From the NCBI RefSeq assembly GCF_019334565.1, contig NZ_CP079724.1, forward strand, positions 1,199,001 through 1,263,000: a DNA stretch of 64,000 nt, written 5' to 3'. Below the pieces are notes generated by a model. The model was given only the letters and a program-made list of their open reading frames with translations. It made no database searches and was not told the origin of the DNA. Origin of the DNA: Streptococcus oralis (GTDB taxonomy: Bacteria; Bacillota; Bacilli; Lactobacillales; Streptococcaceae). This document shows positions 46,113 to 55,534 of this stretch, piece by piece (position 1 is the stretch's first letter; the number at the start of each line of letters is the position of its first letter). Made by a program: the position numbers and the translations under genes.

Positions 46113-46841
46113 ATGAAAACAAATGATATTGTCTATGGCGTCCACGCCGTCACAGAAGCCCTCCTTGCAAACACTGGAAATAAACTTTACCTCCAAGAAG
46201 ATCTTCGAGGTAAGAATGTTGAAAAAGTCAAGGAACTGGCTACAGAAAAGAAGGTATCCATTTCTTGGACCTCAAAAAAATCCCTCTCTGAAATGACCGA
46301 AGGCGCTGTCCATCAAGGATTTGTCCTTCGAGTTTCTGAATTTGCCTATAGCGAGCTAGAACACATTCTTGCCAAAACGCGTCAAGAAGAAAACCCTTTG
46401 CTATTGATTCTGGACGGATTAACTGACCCCCATAATCTAGGTTCTATCTTGCGAACAGCTGATGCGACCAATGTTTCAGGAGTCATCATTCCCAAGCACC
46501 GTGCTGTCGGTGTAACTCCTGTCGTTGCTAAAACAGCTACAGGTGCTATTGAGCATGTACCGATTGCGCGAGTGACCAACCTCAGTCAAACCCTAGATAA
46601 ACTCAAGGATGAAGGCTTCTGGACCTTCGGAACGGATATGAACGGTACTCCTTGCCACAAGTGGAATACAAAAGGGAAAATCGCCCTCATCATCGGAAAT
46701 GAAGGAAAAGGCATCTCCAGCAACATCAAAAAACAGGTCGATGAGATGATTACCATTCCCATGAATGGACATGTTCAAAGCCTCAATGCCAGTGTTGCTG
46801 CAGCCATTCTCATGTACGAAGTTTTCCGAAACCGACTATAA
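46113..46841 (+). CDS. rlmB: TrmH/RlmB-family 23S rRNA 2'-O-methyltransferase (242 aa)
   Basis: SPOUT-fold enzyme that methylates a ribose in 23S rRNA (G2251 in E. coli). The N-terminal substrate-binding domain (YGVHAVTEALL) is followed by the knotted domain with LLILDGLTDPHNLGSILRTADATN (motif 1, about 100-123), IIGNEGKGIS (motif 2) and IPMNGHVQSLNASVAAAILMYE (motif 3). The ATG is six bases after a TATAAT. It is monocistronic, with a strong terminator shared with trxB. Confidence 0.95.
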   Translation: MKTNDIVYGVHAVTEALLANTGNKLYLQEDLRGKNVEKVKELATEKKVSISWTSKKSLSEMTEGAVHQGFVLRVSEFAYSELEHILAKTRQEENPLLLILDGLTDPHNLGSILRTADATNVSGVIIPKHRAVGVTPVVAKTATGAIEHVPIARVTNLSQTLDKLKDEGFWTFGTDMNGTPCHKWNTKGKIALIIGNEGKGISSNIKKQVDEMITIPMNGHVQSLNASVAAAILMYEVFRNRL

Positions 46842-46877
46842 AAAAGTTTCCAATCAAGTGATTGGAAACTTTTTTAA
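46841..46877. terminator. Bidirectional terminator between rlmB and trxB
   Basis: Stem AAAGTTTCCAATCA/TGATTGGAAACTTT with A and T runs on the two sides. It serves both convergent genes. Confidence 0.9.
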
Positions 46878-47785
46878 CTATGTTCAGTAATAAATTTGTA
46901 GGCTTCTTGACCAGCGATAGCCCCATCTCCAACTGCTGTTGTTACTTGGCGAAGGTCTTTCTGGCGAACATCCCCAATCGCAAAGATACCGTCAACGGCA
47001 GTTTTCATGTGATTGTCTGTCACAATCCAGCCTGCCTGGTCTTGGATATTCAATTCTTTAACAAAATCACTAACAGGATCTAAACCGACGTAGATAAAGA
47101 CACCTCCAAAGATTTGCTCAGTCACTTGACCTGTTTTCACATTTTCAAATACGACAGATTCTACTCGGTTTTCACCTTTGATTTCCTTGACTACAGAGTC
47201 CCAGATAAAGTTGACTTTCTCATTTGCAAAAGCACGGTCTTGCAAAACCTTTTGGGCACGAAGTTGGTCACGACGGTGAACAATGGTAACAGTCTTGGCA
47301 AAGCGAGTCAAGAAGAGGGCTTCTTCTACTGCCGAATCTCCACCACCGACTACGAGCAAGTCTTGGTCACGGAAGAAAGCTCCATCACAGACTGCACAAT
47401 AAGAAACACCGCGACTGGTCAGTTCTTCTTCTCCGGGAACCCCTAAGAGACGGTGTTTTGACCCAGTTGCCACGATGACAGTACGGGTTTCGTAAACTTG
47501 ATCATCAGTGATTACCTTCTTATAGTCACCCTTGTCTTCAATATTTTCAACATAGCCATAAAGATGCTCCACTCCAAGGTTTTCAAGTGGTTCAAACATC
47601 TTTTCAGCCAATTCAGGTCCACTGATGTTGGCATAACCTGGATAGTTTTCAATATCAGATGTGTTGTTCATTTGCCCGCCTGGCAGACCACCTTCAATCA
47701 AAGCCACTTTCAGATTGCTGCGAGCGGCATATAAGGCAGCGGTCATTCCCGCAGGTCCAGCACCGACAATAATCGTATCGTACAT
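46874..47785 (-). CDS. trxB: Thioredoxin reductase (303 aa)
   Basis: NADPH-dependent flavoenzyme that keeps thioredoxin reduced. The FAD-binding motif is IVGAGPAGMTAALYAARS (about 5-22), the redox-active pair SYCAVCDGAFF (about 132-142), and the NADPH motif VVGGGDSAVEEALFL (about 146-160). A late FAIGDVRQKDLRQVTTAVGDGAIAG completes the FAD site. The length is normal. It appears to be monocistronic; DUF4059 and the ABC transporter upstream have their own spacing and signals. Confidence 0.97.
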   Translation of the reverse strand: MYDTIIVGAGPAGMTAALYAARSNLKVALIEGGLPGGQMNNTSDIENYPGYANISGPELAEKMFEPLENLGVEHLYGYVENIEDKGDYKKVITDDQVYETRTVIVATGSKHRLLGVPGEEELTSRGVSYCAVCDGAFFRDQDLLVVGGGDSAVEEALFLTRFAKTVTIVHRRDQLRAQKVLQDRAFANEKVNFIWDSVVKEIKGENRVESVVFENVKTGQVTEQIFGGVFIYVGLDPVSDFVKELNIQDQAGWIVTDNHMKTAVDGIFAIGDVRQKDLRQVTTAVGDGAIAGQEAYKFITEHS

Positions 47786-47850
47786 TTCGATTCCTTCTTT
47801 CTTGTTGTAACTATCTTTATTCTAACTCATTCTTGCTAGCCACGCAAGGA

Positions 47851-48075
47851 TTATGCCTTGAAAACCAAGAGCAAACTCATGACGGCAAAGGATAACACCG
47901 GAACGACCAAAACTCCAATCATAATCATATCATAGAGATGAGCTTGGCGAGCTTTGGCTGTCTTGTCCACACCAGACATGGCTCTCAATCCGATCCAAAT
48001 CCCCAGAAAAATCACGACAAGGATGGTCGTTAAGATCAAACTCTCGAAATATAAAGAAAATAGATGCAGTAGCAT
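47851..48075 (-). CDS. DUF4059 small membrane protein (74 aa)
   Basis: Two hydrophobic segments (about 11-33 and 48-72) separated by a short charged loop (SGVDKTAKARQAHLYD). It resembles the streptococcal DUF4059 family of unknown function and is found next to an amino-acid ABC transporter and trxB, as here. It may be co-transcribed with the upstream ATPase gene 78 bases away, but a possible terminator hairpin (AACTCAGTTAGTTGGACTAG area, near 48105-48135) lies between. Confidence 0.75.
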   Translation of the reverse strand: MLLHLFSLYFESLILTTILVVIFLGIWIGLRAMSGVDKTAKARQAHLYDMIMIGVLVVPVLSFAVMSLLLVFKA

Positions 48076-48152
48076 GATCTCTCTCGTTTCTATCTTTTTT
48101 AAAGAGTAAACTCAGCTAGTCCAACTAACTGAGTTTTCCTTTTTCTATTATA

Positions 48153-48896
48153 TCAAATATAAGTCCGTTTGTAACTAGCAAAGAATTCTTTTGTTCGTTC
48201 TTCTTTCGGATGATTGATGATTTCATCCGGTGTGCCAGACTCGATAATTTTCCCTTTATCTAGGAATAAAACCTTGTCTGCCACTTGGGCTACAAAAGAC
48301 ATATCGTGACTGACCAAAATCATGGTCTGACCTGACTTGGCAGCATCTGCAATAGACTTTTCTACTTCACCGACCAACTCTGGGTCGAGGGCTGAAGTGG
48401 GTTCGTCCAAGAGCAAGACATCTGGTTTCATAGCAAGCGCACGCGCGAGGGCACCCCGTTGCTTCTGTCCACCTGATAAGTGGCGAGGGTAATGGTTTTC
48501 ACGGTCAGAAAGTCCAACCTTAGCCAACTCTTCCTTGGCGATTTTTGTTGCTTCCTCGTCCGATAATTTTTTAACGACAATCAAACCTTCCTTGACATTG
48601 TCAAGAGCAGTTCGGCGTTCAAACAAATTAAACTGTTGGAAAACCATGGACAACTTGCGACGAAGGGTTAGGATCTCTTCTTGGCTAATCTGAGAAAAAT
48701 CAACTTTAAAATTGTCAATCTGAATCGTTCCACTATCTGGAGTTTCAAGGTAGTTCAAACTACGAAGAAAGGTTGATTTCCCAGCTCCAGATGAACCTAT
48801 CAAAGCCACTACCTCACCTTTTTGGATATCCAAGTTCAGATGATTCAAGACTGTCTGTCCTGAAAAGGATTTGCTTAAATTCGAAATCTTAATCAT
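48153..48896 (-). CDS. Polar amino-acid ABC transporter, ATPase (247 aa)
   Basis: ATP-binding subunit of a PAAT-type importer. Walker A is LIGSSGAGKSTFLRSL (about 33-48), signature LSGGQKQRGALARAL, Walker B DVLLLDEPTSALDPE, and the H-loop ILVSHDMSF. It overlaps the permease gene by one base (shared stop/start region), so the two form a coupled unit. No substrate-binding protein gene is adjacent; the transporter must use one encoded elsewhere. Substrate is probably glutamine, cystine or arginine, but this is unresolved. Confidence 0.93.
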   Translation of the reverse strand: MIKISNLSKSFSGQTVLNHLNLDIQKGEVVALIGSSGAGKSTFLRSLNYLETPDSGTIQIDNFKVDFSQISQEEILTLRRKLSMVFQQFNLFERRTALDNVKEGLIVVKKLSDEEATKIAKEELAKVGLSDRENHYPRHLSGGQKQRGALARALAMKPDVLLLDEPTSALDPELVGEVEKSIADAAKSGQTMILVSHDMSFVAQVADKVLFLDKGKIIESGTPDEIINHPKEERTKEFFASYKRTYI

Positions 48897-49696
48897 TAAC
48901 GAAGGTCTCCTTTCACATCTGTAGACACTGTATCCGGTGCTGAGATAGCCATTTTTCTCTCGATGAAACGGCCGAGGCTTTCAATTCCGATATTGACCAC
49001 CCAGTAAACGAGAGCAACGGAGATGAAGCGTTCAAAATAGCGGTAAACTGCTCCACCTAAAATCTGAGCTTGGGCAAAGACCTCCACAACACCTGCGCTA
49101 AAGGCTAGAGAAGTTCCCTTGGTCAAACCGATAAGGGAATTAATCAAAGTCGGTGTCGCAACTACCGCCGCATTTGGAATAATCACGCGACGATAAACTT
49201 GCGCTCGCGTCATACCCAAACTGCGTGCCGCCTCAATTTCACCGGGATTAACAGAAAGGATGGCCGCACGAATCGTTTCACTTGCATAAGCCGCCTCATT
49301 AAAAGCAAAGGCCACAATCGCAAAAAGCGCTGCTGGAATCGCATTGATATTGAGACCAGTTCCCCATTGTTGGTTGATAGCTTTCAGTGCCAAAGGAATT
49401 CCGTAGTAGGTCAACATAAGTTGAACTAGGATTGGGGTACCTTTTAAGAAGCTGACGAAAAAGGCCTGCAAGGGATATAGAATCTTAACACGATTGATCT
49501 TAACAATGGCAAAAATTAGGGCAAGTAGCAAACCAAAGAGTGCACCTCCAAGCGTCAACATCAAGGTTGTAGGCAGTTGTTGGACAATCCTTGGAATTCC
49601 ATCAAAGACCGAACGCAAACTAAAGAGCTTACCATCCGGAATGAGTTGCATCAAACTTTGGTACCAATCTGATGCTAAAAATGTTGTAACAGTCAT
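48896..49696 (-). CDS. Polar amino-acid ABC transporter, permease (266 aa)
   Basis: Membrane subunit of the same importer with about five helices. The EAA loop that contacts the ATPase reads GEIEAARSLGMTRAQVYRRVIIPNA (about 165-189), and the segment SFLKGTPILVQLMLTYYGIPLAL is typical of HisM/GlnP-type permeases. No fused substrate-binding domain is present, unlike many streptococcal GlnP proteins. A TAGAAT lies at about 49727 on the minus strand as possible -10. Confidence 0.93.
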   Translation of the reverse strand: MTVTTFLASDWYQSLMQLIPDGKLFSLRSVFDGIPRIVQQLPTTLMLTLGGALFGLLLALIFAIVKINRVKILYPLQAFFVSFLKGTPILVQLMLTYYGIPLALKAINQQWGTGLNINAIPAALFAIVAFAFNEAAYASETIRAAILSVNPGEIEAARSLGMTRAQVYRRVIIPNAAVVATPTLINSLIGLTKGTSLAFSAGVVEVFAQAQILGGAVYRYFERFISVALVYWVVNIGIESLGRFIERKMAISAPDTVSTDVKGDLR

Positions 49697-49856
49697 AAAA
49701 ACATCCTCTCCTGATAATGATCCATTCTATCATACTTCTGCTCGCAAGCAAATTATTTGCTACGGGCGGGCTACTAAGACTTTGTCTATCTTCTAGTTTA
49801 TCACACTTTAAAACAGGGAGGCTATATATTTTACCTATCAAGGAGATAAATAAAAA

Positions 49857-50213
49857 CTATCTCAAACCTAAGTTCTCATAGGTCTTTCTATAGCCAATTT
49901 GTTTAACAGCACCATTCTCCACCAAAATTGGACGTTTCAATAACATGCCATCACTGGCTAGAAGCTTGGCTGCTTCTTGTTTTGACAAACTTCCCACCTT
50001 ATCTTTCAAGCCCAGTTCACGGTATTTAATCCCGCTGGTATTGAAAAATTGTTTCACTTCAAAACCGGAAGTTTCTAACCAGTTCAAAATCACTTCTTCA
50101 CTTGGGGTTTCTTCTACGATGTGGACATCTTGGTATTCCAGTCCAAGTTTATCCAATTCATTTTTTGCTTTCTTACAAGTTGATCATTTTGGGTATTCGA
50201 TAAATTCTAACAT
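49857..50213 (-). pseudogene. ArsC/Spx-family gene with in-frame UGA at the first CxxC position
   Basis: From the ATG at 50213 the frame reads MLEFIEYPK, then TGA (50184-50186), then STCKKAKNELDKLGLEYQ and on to the end, 118 codons in all. Family members carry a cysteine here, in P-K-C-S-T-C. A single base change from TGT or TGC gives the stop. The rest is intact: the thioredoxin-like fold, a KRPILVENG motif near residue 95 and a normal C-terminus. An internal ATG 20 codons later could give a protein without the redox site. The simplest reading is a recent nonsense mutation. No selenocysteine machinery is visible in the window. Confidence 0.8.
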
Positions 50214-50225
50214 CTTCTTTTCTTT

Positions 50226-50741
50226 CTATTTTTTATTTTCTTGAAATGCTACGCCTTCATGCTCCAAGAGCCAGGCTTTCTTTTCAACTCCCGAAGCATA
50301 GCCTGTCAGACGATTTCCTGACCCTAGCACTCGGTGACAGGGGACGAGGATGGACCAGGGATTACGCCCCACTGCTCCGCCAATCGCTTGGGCAGAGGGC
50401 ACCTGCAAGTCTCGAGCTATTTGACCGTACGTCACTGTTTGACCATAAGGAATGGCCTGTAAGTAAGCCCAGACCCGCTTTTCAAAATCTGTTCCAATAG
50501 GAGCCAAAGGTAAGTCAGATAGATCCTGAACACTGCCTTCGAAATAGGTATCTAAATAGGAAATAACCTGGTCTAGGACAGGATGTTTCTTAACTATTTC
50601 TATACTATCTCCAGCGATTCCCCTCTCAAAATGAGTTTGGTCCTGTACCCAAATTCCATACAGATATTGCTCGTCAGCAACTAAGGATAAGGTTCCAATT
50701 GGCGACGGGTAGAGCATTTTTGCGTACTTATTCTGCTTCAT
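50226..50741 (-). CDS. ogt: Methylated-DNA--protein-cysteine methyltransferase (171 aa)
   Basis: Suicide DNA-repair protein that transfers the methyl group from O6-methylguanine to its own cysteine. The active site ILVPCHRVLGSGNRLTGYASG is intact (Cys near residue 137), as is the helix-turn-helix YGQTVTYGQIARDLQVPSAQAIGGAVGRNP. The length is normal. It overlaps the GNAT gene upstream by 4 bases, so the two are coupled, and the ArsC/Spx-like gene follows after 12 bases. Confidence 0.95.
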   Translation of the reverse strand: MKQNKYAKMLYPSPIGTLSLVADEQYLYGIWVQDQTHFERGIAGDSIEIVKKHPVLDQVISYLDTYFEGSVQDLSDLPLAPIGTDFEKRVWAYLQAIPYGQTVTYGQIARDLQVPSAQAIGGAVGRNPWSILVPCHRVLGSGNRLTGYASGVEKKAWLLEHEGVAFQENKK

Positions 50742-51232
50742 TTTTTTAATTTCTGATAGGCCAAACGTTCCCCATCAACTGGAACCTTACCAACCTGTTG
50801 GAAGCCTAGCTTTTCAAAGATATGCTGCATGGCCTTGTTTTCTACATGCGTATCTGAACGAAAATCTAGATAATCAAAACCTTCAATCAAGCCTTCTAGG
50901 AAAGTCTGAGCAACACCTTGTCCTTGGACATCTGCTGCCACAGCGATACGGTGAAAGACCAGATATTCTGATTCTTCCCCCTGCCAACTTCCTTCATAAA
51001 TGGCTTCATAGGCTTTTTCTGGACTCTTGGTCACAGCAGCATAGGCTAGCAGTTCTCCTTCTTCCAAGGCCACATAGGCTTGGCCTGAGATAATATCATC
51101 AATAATGATATCGGCATTTGGATAGCCATTTTGCCACTGGTCGCTACCAGACTTGGCTAAGCACTTTTTGGCATCCTCCATCACCTGCATAATCGCATCT
51201 ACTTCGTTTGGAAAAGCTAAACGAATCTCCAT
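50738..51232 (-). CDS. GNAT-family N-acetyltransferase (164 aa)
   Basis: Acetyl-CoA-dependent acetyltransferase of unknown substrate. The CoA-binding motif A is visible as VFHRIAVAADVQGQGVAQTFLEGLIEGF (about 92-119; the R/Q-x-x-G-x-A core is VQGQGVA), and motif B as NKAMQHIFEKLGFQQVGKV. It is translationally coupled to ogt by a 4-base overlap. It is divergent from the DUF1836 gene. Confidence 0.9.
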   Translation of the reverse strand: MEIRLAFPNEVDAIMQVMEDAKKCLAKSGSDQWQNGYPNADIIIDDIISGQAYVALEEGELLAYAAVTKSPEKAYEAIYEGSWQGEESEYLVFHRIAVAADVQGQGVAQTFLEGLIEGFDYLDFRSDTHVENKAMQHIFEKLGFQQVGKVPVDGERLAYQKLKK

Positions 51233-51366
51233 CTTTTCCCCTCATTTCTAACTAGTTTCTCTCATCATAGCATAATTTAAAGCTTTCTACAAGCGGTTGA
51301 AACTTGACTTTTGTTTTTTATTATTTTATAATCTAGTTATCGAAACTAGATAAAAAGGAGTTGGAA

Positions 51367-51813
51367 ATGAATTCTAACTTTTCCTACCCAAAATGGGAAG
51401 ACATTCCAAACATTGACCTCTATCTGGATCAGGTTTTGCTTTATGTCAATCAAGTCTGTGCCCCTATCTCTCCAGATAAGGACAAAGGACTAACAGCATC
51501 CATGGTCAATAACTATGTCAAACATGGTTACCTGACAAAGCCAGACAAGAAAAAATACCAACGCAAACAGATTGCCCGTTTAATTGCCATCACCACTCTA
51601 AAGTCTGTCTTTTCGATCCAAGAAATCGCTCAAACACTGAATACTCTGCAAACTCAAGCAAGCTCAGACCAGCTCTACGATGCTTTTGTAGACTACATGA
51701 ACCATGGGATTGATCCAGAAAATTCTATTATCCAAACTAGCTGTCAAACCGTTAAACTCTATCATCAAACTCTAGACTTAATCCTTAGTAAAGACAAGGA
51801 GGAAATCCAATGA
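51367..51813 (+). CDS. DUF1836 protein (148 aa)
   Basis: Small soluble helical protein. The region LTASMVNNYVKHGYLTKPDKKKYQRKQIARLIAITTLKSVFSIQEIAQ (about 38-85) looks like a MerR-type winged helix and is the conserved part of DUF1836. It may bind DNA, but no function is known. AAGGAG lies six bases before the ATG at 51367. It overlaps the hemolysin III gene by 4 bases, so the two are coupled. Confidence 0.85.
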   Translation: MNSNFSYPKWEDIPNIDLYLDQVLLYVNQVCAPISPDKDKGLTASMVNNYVKHGYLTKPDKKKYQRKQIARLIAITTLKSVFSIQEIAQTLNTLQTQASSDQLYDAFVDYMNHGIDPENSIIQTSCQTVKLYHQTLDLILSKDKEEIQ

Positions 51814-52457
51814 ATACCAGCCTAAAGCTCAGTAAAAAACTCAGTTTTGGAGAGGAAATTGCTAATAGCGTGACCCATGCTGTGGGTGCCGTTATCATGC
51901 TCATCTTGCTCCCTATTTCATCCACCTATAGTTATGAAGCACATGGATTTTTATCATCTTTTGGTGTTTCTATCTTTGTTATCAGTCTCTTTCTCATGTT
52001 CCTCTCGTCAACCATTTACCACTCTATGGCCTATGGTTCGACCCACAAATACGTCTTGCGAATCATCGACCATTCTATGATTTATGTGGCTATCGCAGGC
52101 TCTTATACGCCGGTCGTATTGACTTTGATGAATAACTGGTTTGGCTATCTGATCATTGCCATTCAATGGGGAACGACCATTTTCGGCATCCTCTATAAAA
52201 TCTTTGCTAAAAAGGTCAATGAGAAATTCAGCCTTGCACTTTACCTGATTATGGGCTGGTTGGTTCTGGCAATCATTCCTGCCATTATCAGTCAAACAAC
52301 GCCAATCTTTTGGAGCCTCATGGTAACAGGCGGACTATGTTACACAGTTGGAGCTGGATTTTATGCTAAGAAAAAACCTTATTTCCACATGATCTGGCAT
52401 CTCTTTATCCTAGCCGCGTCTGCACTCCAATACATCGCTATTGTTTATTACATGTAA
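51810..52457 (+). CDS. Hemolysin III / PAQR-family membrane protein (215 aa)
   Basis: Seven-helix membrane protein of the YqfA/hemolysin III (PAQR) family. The conserved early GEEIANSVTHAVGAV, the SSTIYHSMAYGS motif near residue 68, IDHSMIYVAIAGSYTPVVL and the late YFHMIWHLFILAASALQY supply the family's metal-binding Ser, Asp and His residues. Despite the name the function in bacteria is uncertain; relatives are thought to be ceramidase-like hydrolases or membrane-fluidity sensors. A strong terminator follows. Confidence 0.92.
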   Translation: MNTSLKLSKKLSFGEEIANSVTHAVGAVIMLILLPISSTYSYEAHGFLSSFGVSIFVISLFLMFLSSTIYHSMAYGSTHKYVLRIIDHSMIYVAIAGSYTPVVLTLMNNWFGYLIIAIQWGTTIFGILYKIFAKKVNEKFSLALYLIMGWLVLAIIPAIISQTTPIFWSLMVTGGLCYTVGAGFYAKKKPYFHMIWHLFILAASALQYIAIVYYM

Positions 52458-52488
52458 AAAAGTTGAGAATCTTTTCTCAACTTTTTTC
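52457..52488. terminator. Bidirectional terminator between hemolysin III and pdxT
   Basis: Perfect stem AAAAGTTGAGAA/TTCTCAACTTTT with loop TCTT and A/T runs. Confidence 0.9.
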
Positions 52489-53058
52489 TTTACACATATT
52501 GATAAAATACTGGTGCAAGCGAGCATCATCTGTCAATTCTGGATGAAAAGAAGTTACCAGCATATTTTTTTCTTGGGCTGCAACGATTTGATCATCAACT
52601 TTTGCTAAAACTTCTACACCCTCTCCAACACTGCTGATAATCGGTCCACGGATAAAAGTCATGGGAATCTGACCAACTCCCTTACATTCTGCCTCTGTAT
52701 AAAAACTTCCTAGTTGGCGCCCATAGGCATTGCGCTCTACTACTATGTCCATAGTCGCTAGATGACTTTCTTCCTGAGAAGTGATTTCCTTAGCCAGCAA
52801 AATCAAGCCCGCACAGGTCCCAAAAACGGGTAATCCAGATAGAATGGCTTCTCGGATGGGAAGCAGCATGTTCTGGTCGCGCAAGAGCTTGCCCATGGTT
52901 GTAGACTCACCGCCAGGTAATATCAAACCCACCAAGTCACTCTGATGTTGTTGAAAATCATCCAAATTTCTGATTTCAACACTCTCGACTCCTAATTTAT
53001 CTAGCACTTTTGCATGTTCTGCAAAGGCACCTTGCAAGGCCAATATTCCAATTTTCAT
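52477..53058 (-). CDS. pdxT: Pyridoxal 5'-phosphate synthase, glutaminase subunit (193 aa)
   Basis: Class I glutaminase that supplies ammonia to PdxS for vitamin B6 cofactor synthesis. The N-terminus [14 protein letters not shown], the nucleophile motif [13 protein letters not shown] (Cys near residue 79) and the late SFHPELTDD with the catalytic His/Glu are intact. It lies directly after pdxS with stop and start adjacent. Confidence 0.97.
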   Translation of the reverse strand: MKIGILALQGAFAEHAKVLDKLGVESVEIRNLDDFQQHQSDLVGLILPGGESTTMGKLLRDQNMLLPIREAILSGLPVFGTCAGLILLAKEITSQEESHLATMDIVVERNAYGRQLGSFYTEAECKGVGQIPMTFIRGPIISSVGEGVEVLAKVDDQIVAAQEKNMLVTSFHPELTDDARLHQYFINMCKEKS

Positions 53059-53934
53059 CTATTTTCCTCGCTCTGCCATGAGAATTTGGATTTCATTCTC
53101 ATTAATTCCAACCATGGCTTCCCCTAGGTCTTCAGAGATTTGTGCTAGAATTTGAGGATTATGATAGTTGGTTACCGCTTTGACAATGGCACTTGCTCGT
53201 TTAACAGGGTCTCCTGATTTGAAAATACCTGAACCAACAAAGACACCCTCTGCCCCCAATTGCATCATCAGCGCAGCATCTGCTGGTGTTGCAACACCTC
53301 CAGCTGCGAAGTTTACAACTGGCAATTTTCCATGTTCATGAACGTATTGGACCAATTCTACAGGGACTTGCAAGTCCTTGGCAGCCACATAAAGTTCATC
53401 TTCGCGAAGATTTTGAATACGGCGTATTTCTTGATTCATCATGCGCATATGACGAACGGCTTGAACGATGTCACCTGTCCCCGGTTCTCCTTTTGTCCGA
53501 ATCATGGAAGCTCCCTCAGCGATACGACGCAAGGCTTCACCCAAGTCCTTAGCTCCACAGACAAAAGGAACTTGAAATTCCTTCTTATCTACATGGAAAC
53601 GATCGTCTGCTGGAGACAGCACTTCACTCTCATCGATATAGTCAATCTCAATAGCCTCTAAAATCTGAGCTTCAACAAAATGCCCAATTCTGACCTTGGC
53701 CATCACTGGAATGCTGACCGCTTCTTGGATTTCCTTAATCATCTTTGGATCGCTCATACGGGAAACCCCACCAGCTGCACGAATATCAGCTGGAATCCGT
53801 TCCAAGGCCATAACAGCTGCCGCACCAGCAGCCTCTGCGATACGAGCCTGTTCAGGGTTTTGAACGTCCATGATAACCCCACCTTTGAGCATCTGTGCCA
53901 AGTTTTTATTTAGTTCATAACGATTTTCAGTCAT
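53059..53934 (-). CDS. pdxS: Pyridoxal 5'-phosphate synthase, PdxS subunit (291 aa)
   Basis: TIM-barrel synthase that forms PLP from ribose 5-phosphate, glyceraldehyde 3-phosphate and ammonia. The sequence contains [35 protein letters not shown] (about 18-52), [15 protein letters not shown] with the catalytic lysine of VMAKVRIGH, and [13 protein letters not shown] with the second lysine. The length is standard. With pdxT it makes the organism independent of external B6. Confidence 0.98.
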   Translation of the reverse strand: MTENRYELNKNLAQMLKGGVIMDVQNPEQARIAEAAGAAAVMALERIPADIRAAGGVSRMSDPKMIKEIQEAVSIPVMAKVRIGHFVEAQILEAIEIDYIDESEVLSPADDRFHVDKKEFQVPFVCGAKDLGEALRRIAEGASMIRTKGEPGTGDIVQAVRHMRMMNQEIRRIQNLREDELYVAAKDLQVPVELVQYVHEHGKLPVVNFAAGGVATPADAALMMQLGAEGVFVGSGIFKSGDPVKRASAIVKAVTNYHNPQILAQISEDLGEAMVGINENEIQILMAERGK

Positions 53935-54041
53935 TTCTTAATCCTCATCATTTGTATTGGTAGCTACCATTTCATTTTAAGCCAGATTAGAATGAAGTAC
54001 AAGATAGAAAATCAATAATTGTATGGGTACAAATGGATTGA

Positions 54042-54080
54042 AAAAAACTATCTGACCTTAACTTAAGGCCAGATAGTTCA
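54042..54080 (-). terminator. Terminator after nox
   Basis: Minus-strand stem AACTATCTGGCCTTA/TAAGGTCAGATAGTT (one mismatch-like G-U) with loop AGT, then seven T residues. Confidence 0.85.
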
Positions 54081-54087
54081 TTCATTT

Positions 54088-55467
54088 CTATTTTTCAGCT
54101 GTAAGTGCAGCCATTGTAATGTAGTTGTATGGTTTGTTGAAATGTGGCAAGAAGAATAGGTCTGTCAAAGCCAATTTATCAATGGTTACATGCTCTTGGA
54201 TAGCAAGTGAGAACATGTGGATTCCCATACTGATAGCAGCATCATGTGAAACCATTTGTGCACCAAGGATTTCGCGGCTGTCTTTGTCAAAGACAATCTT
54301 GATGGCAACTTCGTGGTTGTCATGTTTGATAAATTCTGGTTTTTGAAGATCGTTAAAGCCAGTTTCAGTTGCATTATAGCCTGCAGCTTTGGCTTTTTCA
54401 AGAGTCAAACCAGTCGAAACCATGTGAAGACCGTAGATTGAGATACCGTTTGATCCTTGAACTCCGATTCCTTCCAATTCATGACCACAAGCGTTATAAG
54501 CACCAACGATACCAGTACGTACAGCGTTAGAAGCAAGAGCGATGTAGCTTGTATCTTTACGTGCATTGTCATAAACAGTTGCACAGTCACCAACAGCGTA
54601 TACACCTGGGATAGATGTTTCTTGTTTCTTATCTACAAGGAAGGCACCGTTACGGAAGAGTTCAATCTTACCATCAGCAAGAGCTGTGTTTGGACGGAAA
54701 CCAACAGCAAGAACCACCATATCCACATCAAACGTTTCTTTGTCTGTTACCAAGCGTTCAACTTTTCCATCACCTTGGATGGCTTTAACTGTTTGACCAA
54801 GAGCCAAGCGGATGTTGTGGTCTTCCAAGTTCTTCGCCATCATTTGAGTAAAGTCTTTGTCATAGTAGCCGTTCAAGACAGTGTCTACAATATCTACAAG
54901 CACTACTTCTTTTCCAAGACGCTCGAAAGCTTCGGCAAGTTCTACCCCGATATAACCACCACCAACAACGGCAATGCGCTCAAGGTGTTTGCTCTTGTCT
55001 TCAAGTTTTTCAATAACTTCTTCAGCGTTTTGGTACAATTTAACAAATTGTACATTTTCAAGAGTTGCTTTGAATTCGCGGTTGCCCTTAACGATTTCAA
55101 CACCTTCGATTGGAGGCAAGATTGGAGTTGAACCAGTTGCAAAGATCAATTTGTCATAAGATTCTTTGTGCTCTTTTCCTTCAACTTCTGCAGTCACAAC
55201 TTTGTTATCGTAGTCAATTGAAAGAACTGGTGAGTTCATGTAAACTTTGGCACCTTTTGCTTCCAATTTTTCTTTATCAGAGTAGAAGAGACCTTCTGGG
55301 CCATCAATTTGTTCCCCGATCCAAAGCGCCATTCCACAACCAAGGAATGAAATATTTGAGTTTTGGTCAAACACTACGATTTCGTTCTCATGTCCGAAGT
55401 TGTCCAACATGGTATTAATACAAGCTGTACCAGCGTGGTTAGCACCAACTACAACGATTTTACTCAT
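54088..55467 (-). CDS. nox: Water-forming NADH oxidase (459 aa)
   Basis: FAD enzyme that reduces oxygen to water with NADH and so regenerates NAD+ in aerobic streptococci without producing peroxide. The FAD motif is [13 protein letters not shown] (about 5-17), the redox-active cysteine lies in [10 protein letters not shown] (Cys44), the NADH motif is [17 protein letters not shown] (about 165-181), and a second FAD segment is [12 protein letters not shown]. The single cysteine and overall length fit the H2O-forming Nox family. A cre site overlaps its -35. It is divergent from the apbE operon. Confidence 0.96.
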   Translation of the reverse strand: MSKIVVVGANHAGTACINTMLDNFGHENEIVVFDQNSNISFLGCGMALWIGEQIDGPEGLFYSDKEKLEAKGAKVYMNSPVLSIDYDNKVVTAEVEGKEHKESYDKLIFATGSTPILPPIEGVEIVKGNREFKATLENVQFVKLYQNAEEVIEKLEDKSKHLERIAVVGGGYIGVELAEAFERLGKEVVLVDIVDTVLNGYYDKDFTQMMAKNLEDHNIRLALGQTVKAIQGDGKVERLVTDKETFDVDMVVLAVGFRPNTALADGKIELFRNGAFLVDKKQETSIPGVYAVGDCATVYDNARKDTSYIALASNAVRTGIVGAYNACGHELEGIGVQGSNGISIYGLHMVSTGLTLEKAKAAGYNATETGFNDLQKPEFIKHDNHEVAIKIVFDKDSREILGAQMVSHDAAISMGIHMFSLAIQEHVTIDKLALTDLFFLPHFNKPYNYITMAALTAEK

Positions 55468-55505
55468 AGAAAAATTCCTACCTTTAATTTTTGATTTACC
55501 TTTCT

Positions 55506-55534
55506 AGTATATCATTTACTGTTAGCGTTTACAA
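55506..55534 (-). promoter_or_regulatory. nox promoter overlapped by a perfect cre site
   Basis: Minus-strand TTGTAA (55529-55534), a 17-base spacer and TATACT (55506-55511). TGTAAACGCTAACA at 55520-55533 matches the cre consensus TGWAANCGNTNWCA at every fixed position and covers the -35, so CcpA binding would be expected to repress. Confidence 0.75.

Noticed and set aside
50184..50186. UGA as a genuine selenocysteine codon
   Set aside because: No SECIS-like hairpin just downstream and no selenocysteine genes are visible, and streptococci are not known to use it. Kept only as a finding with a nonsense mutation as the preferred reading.
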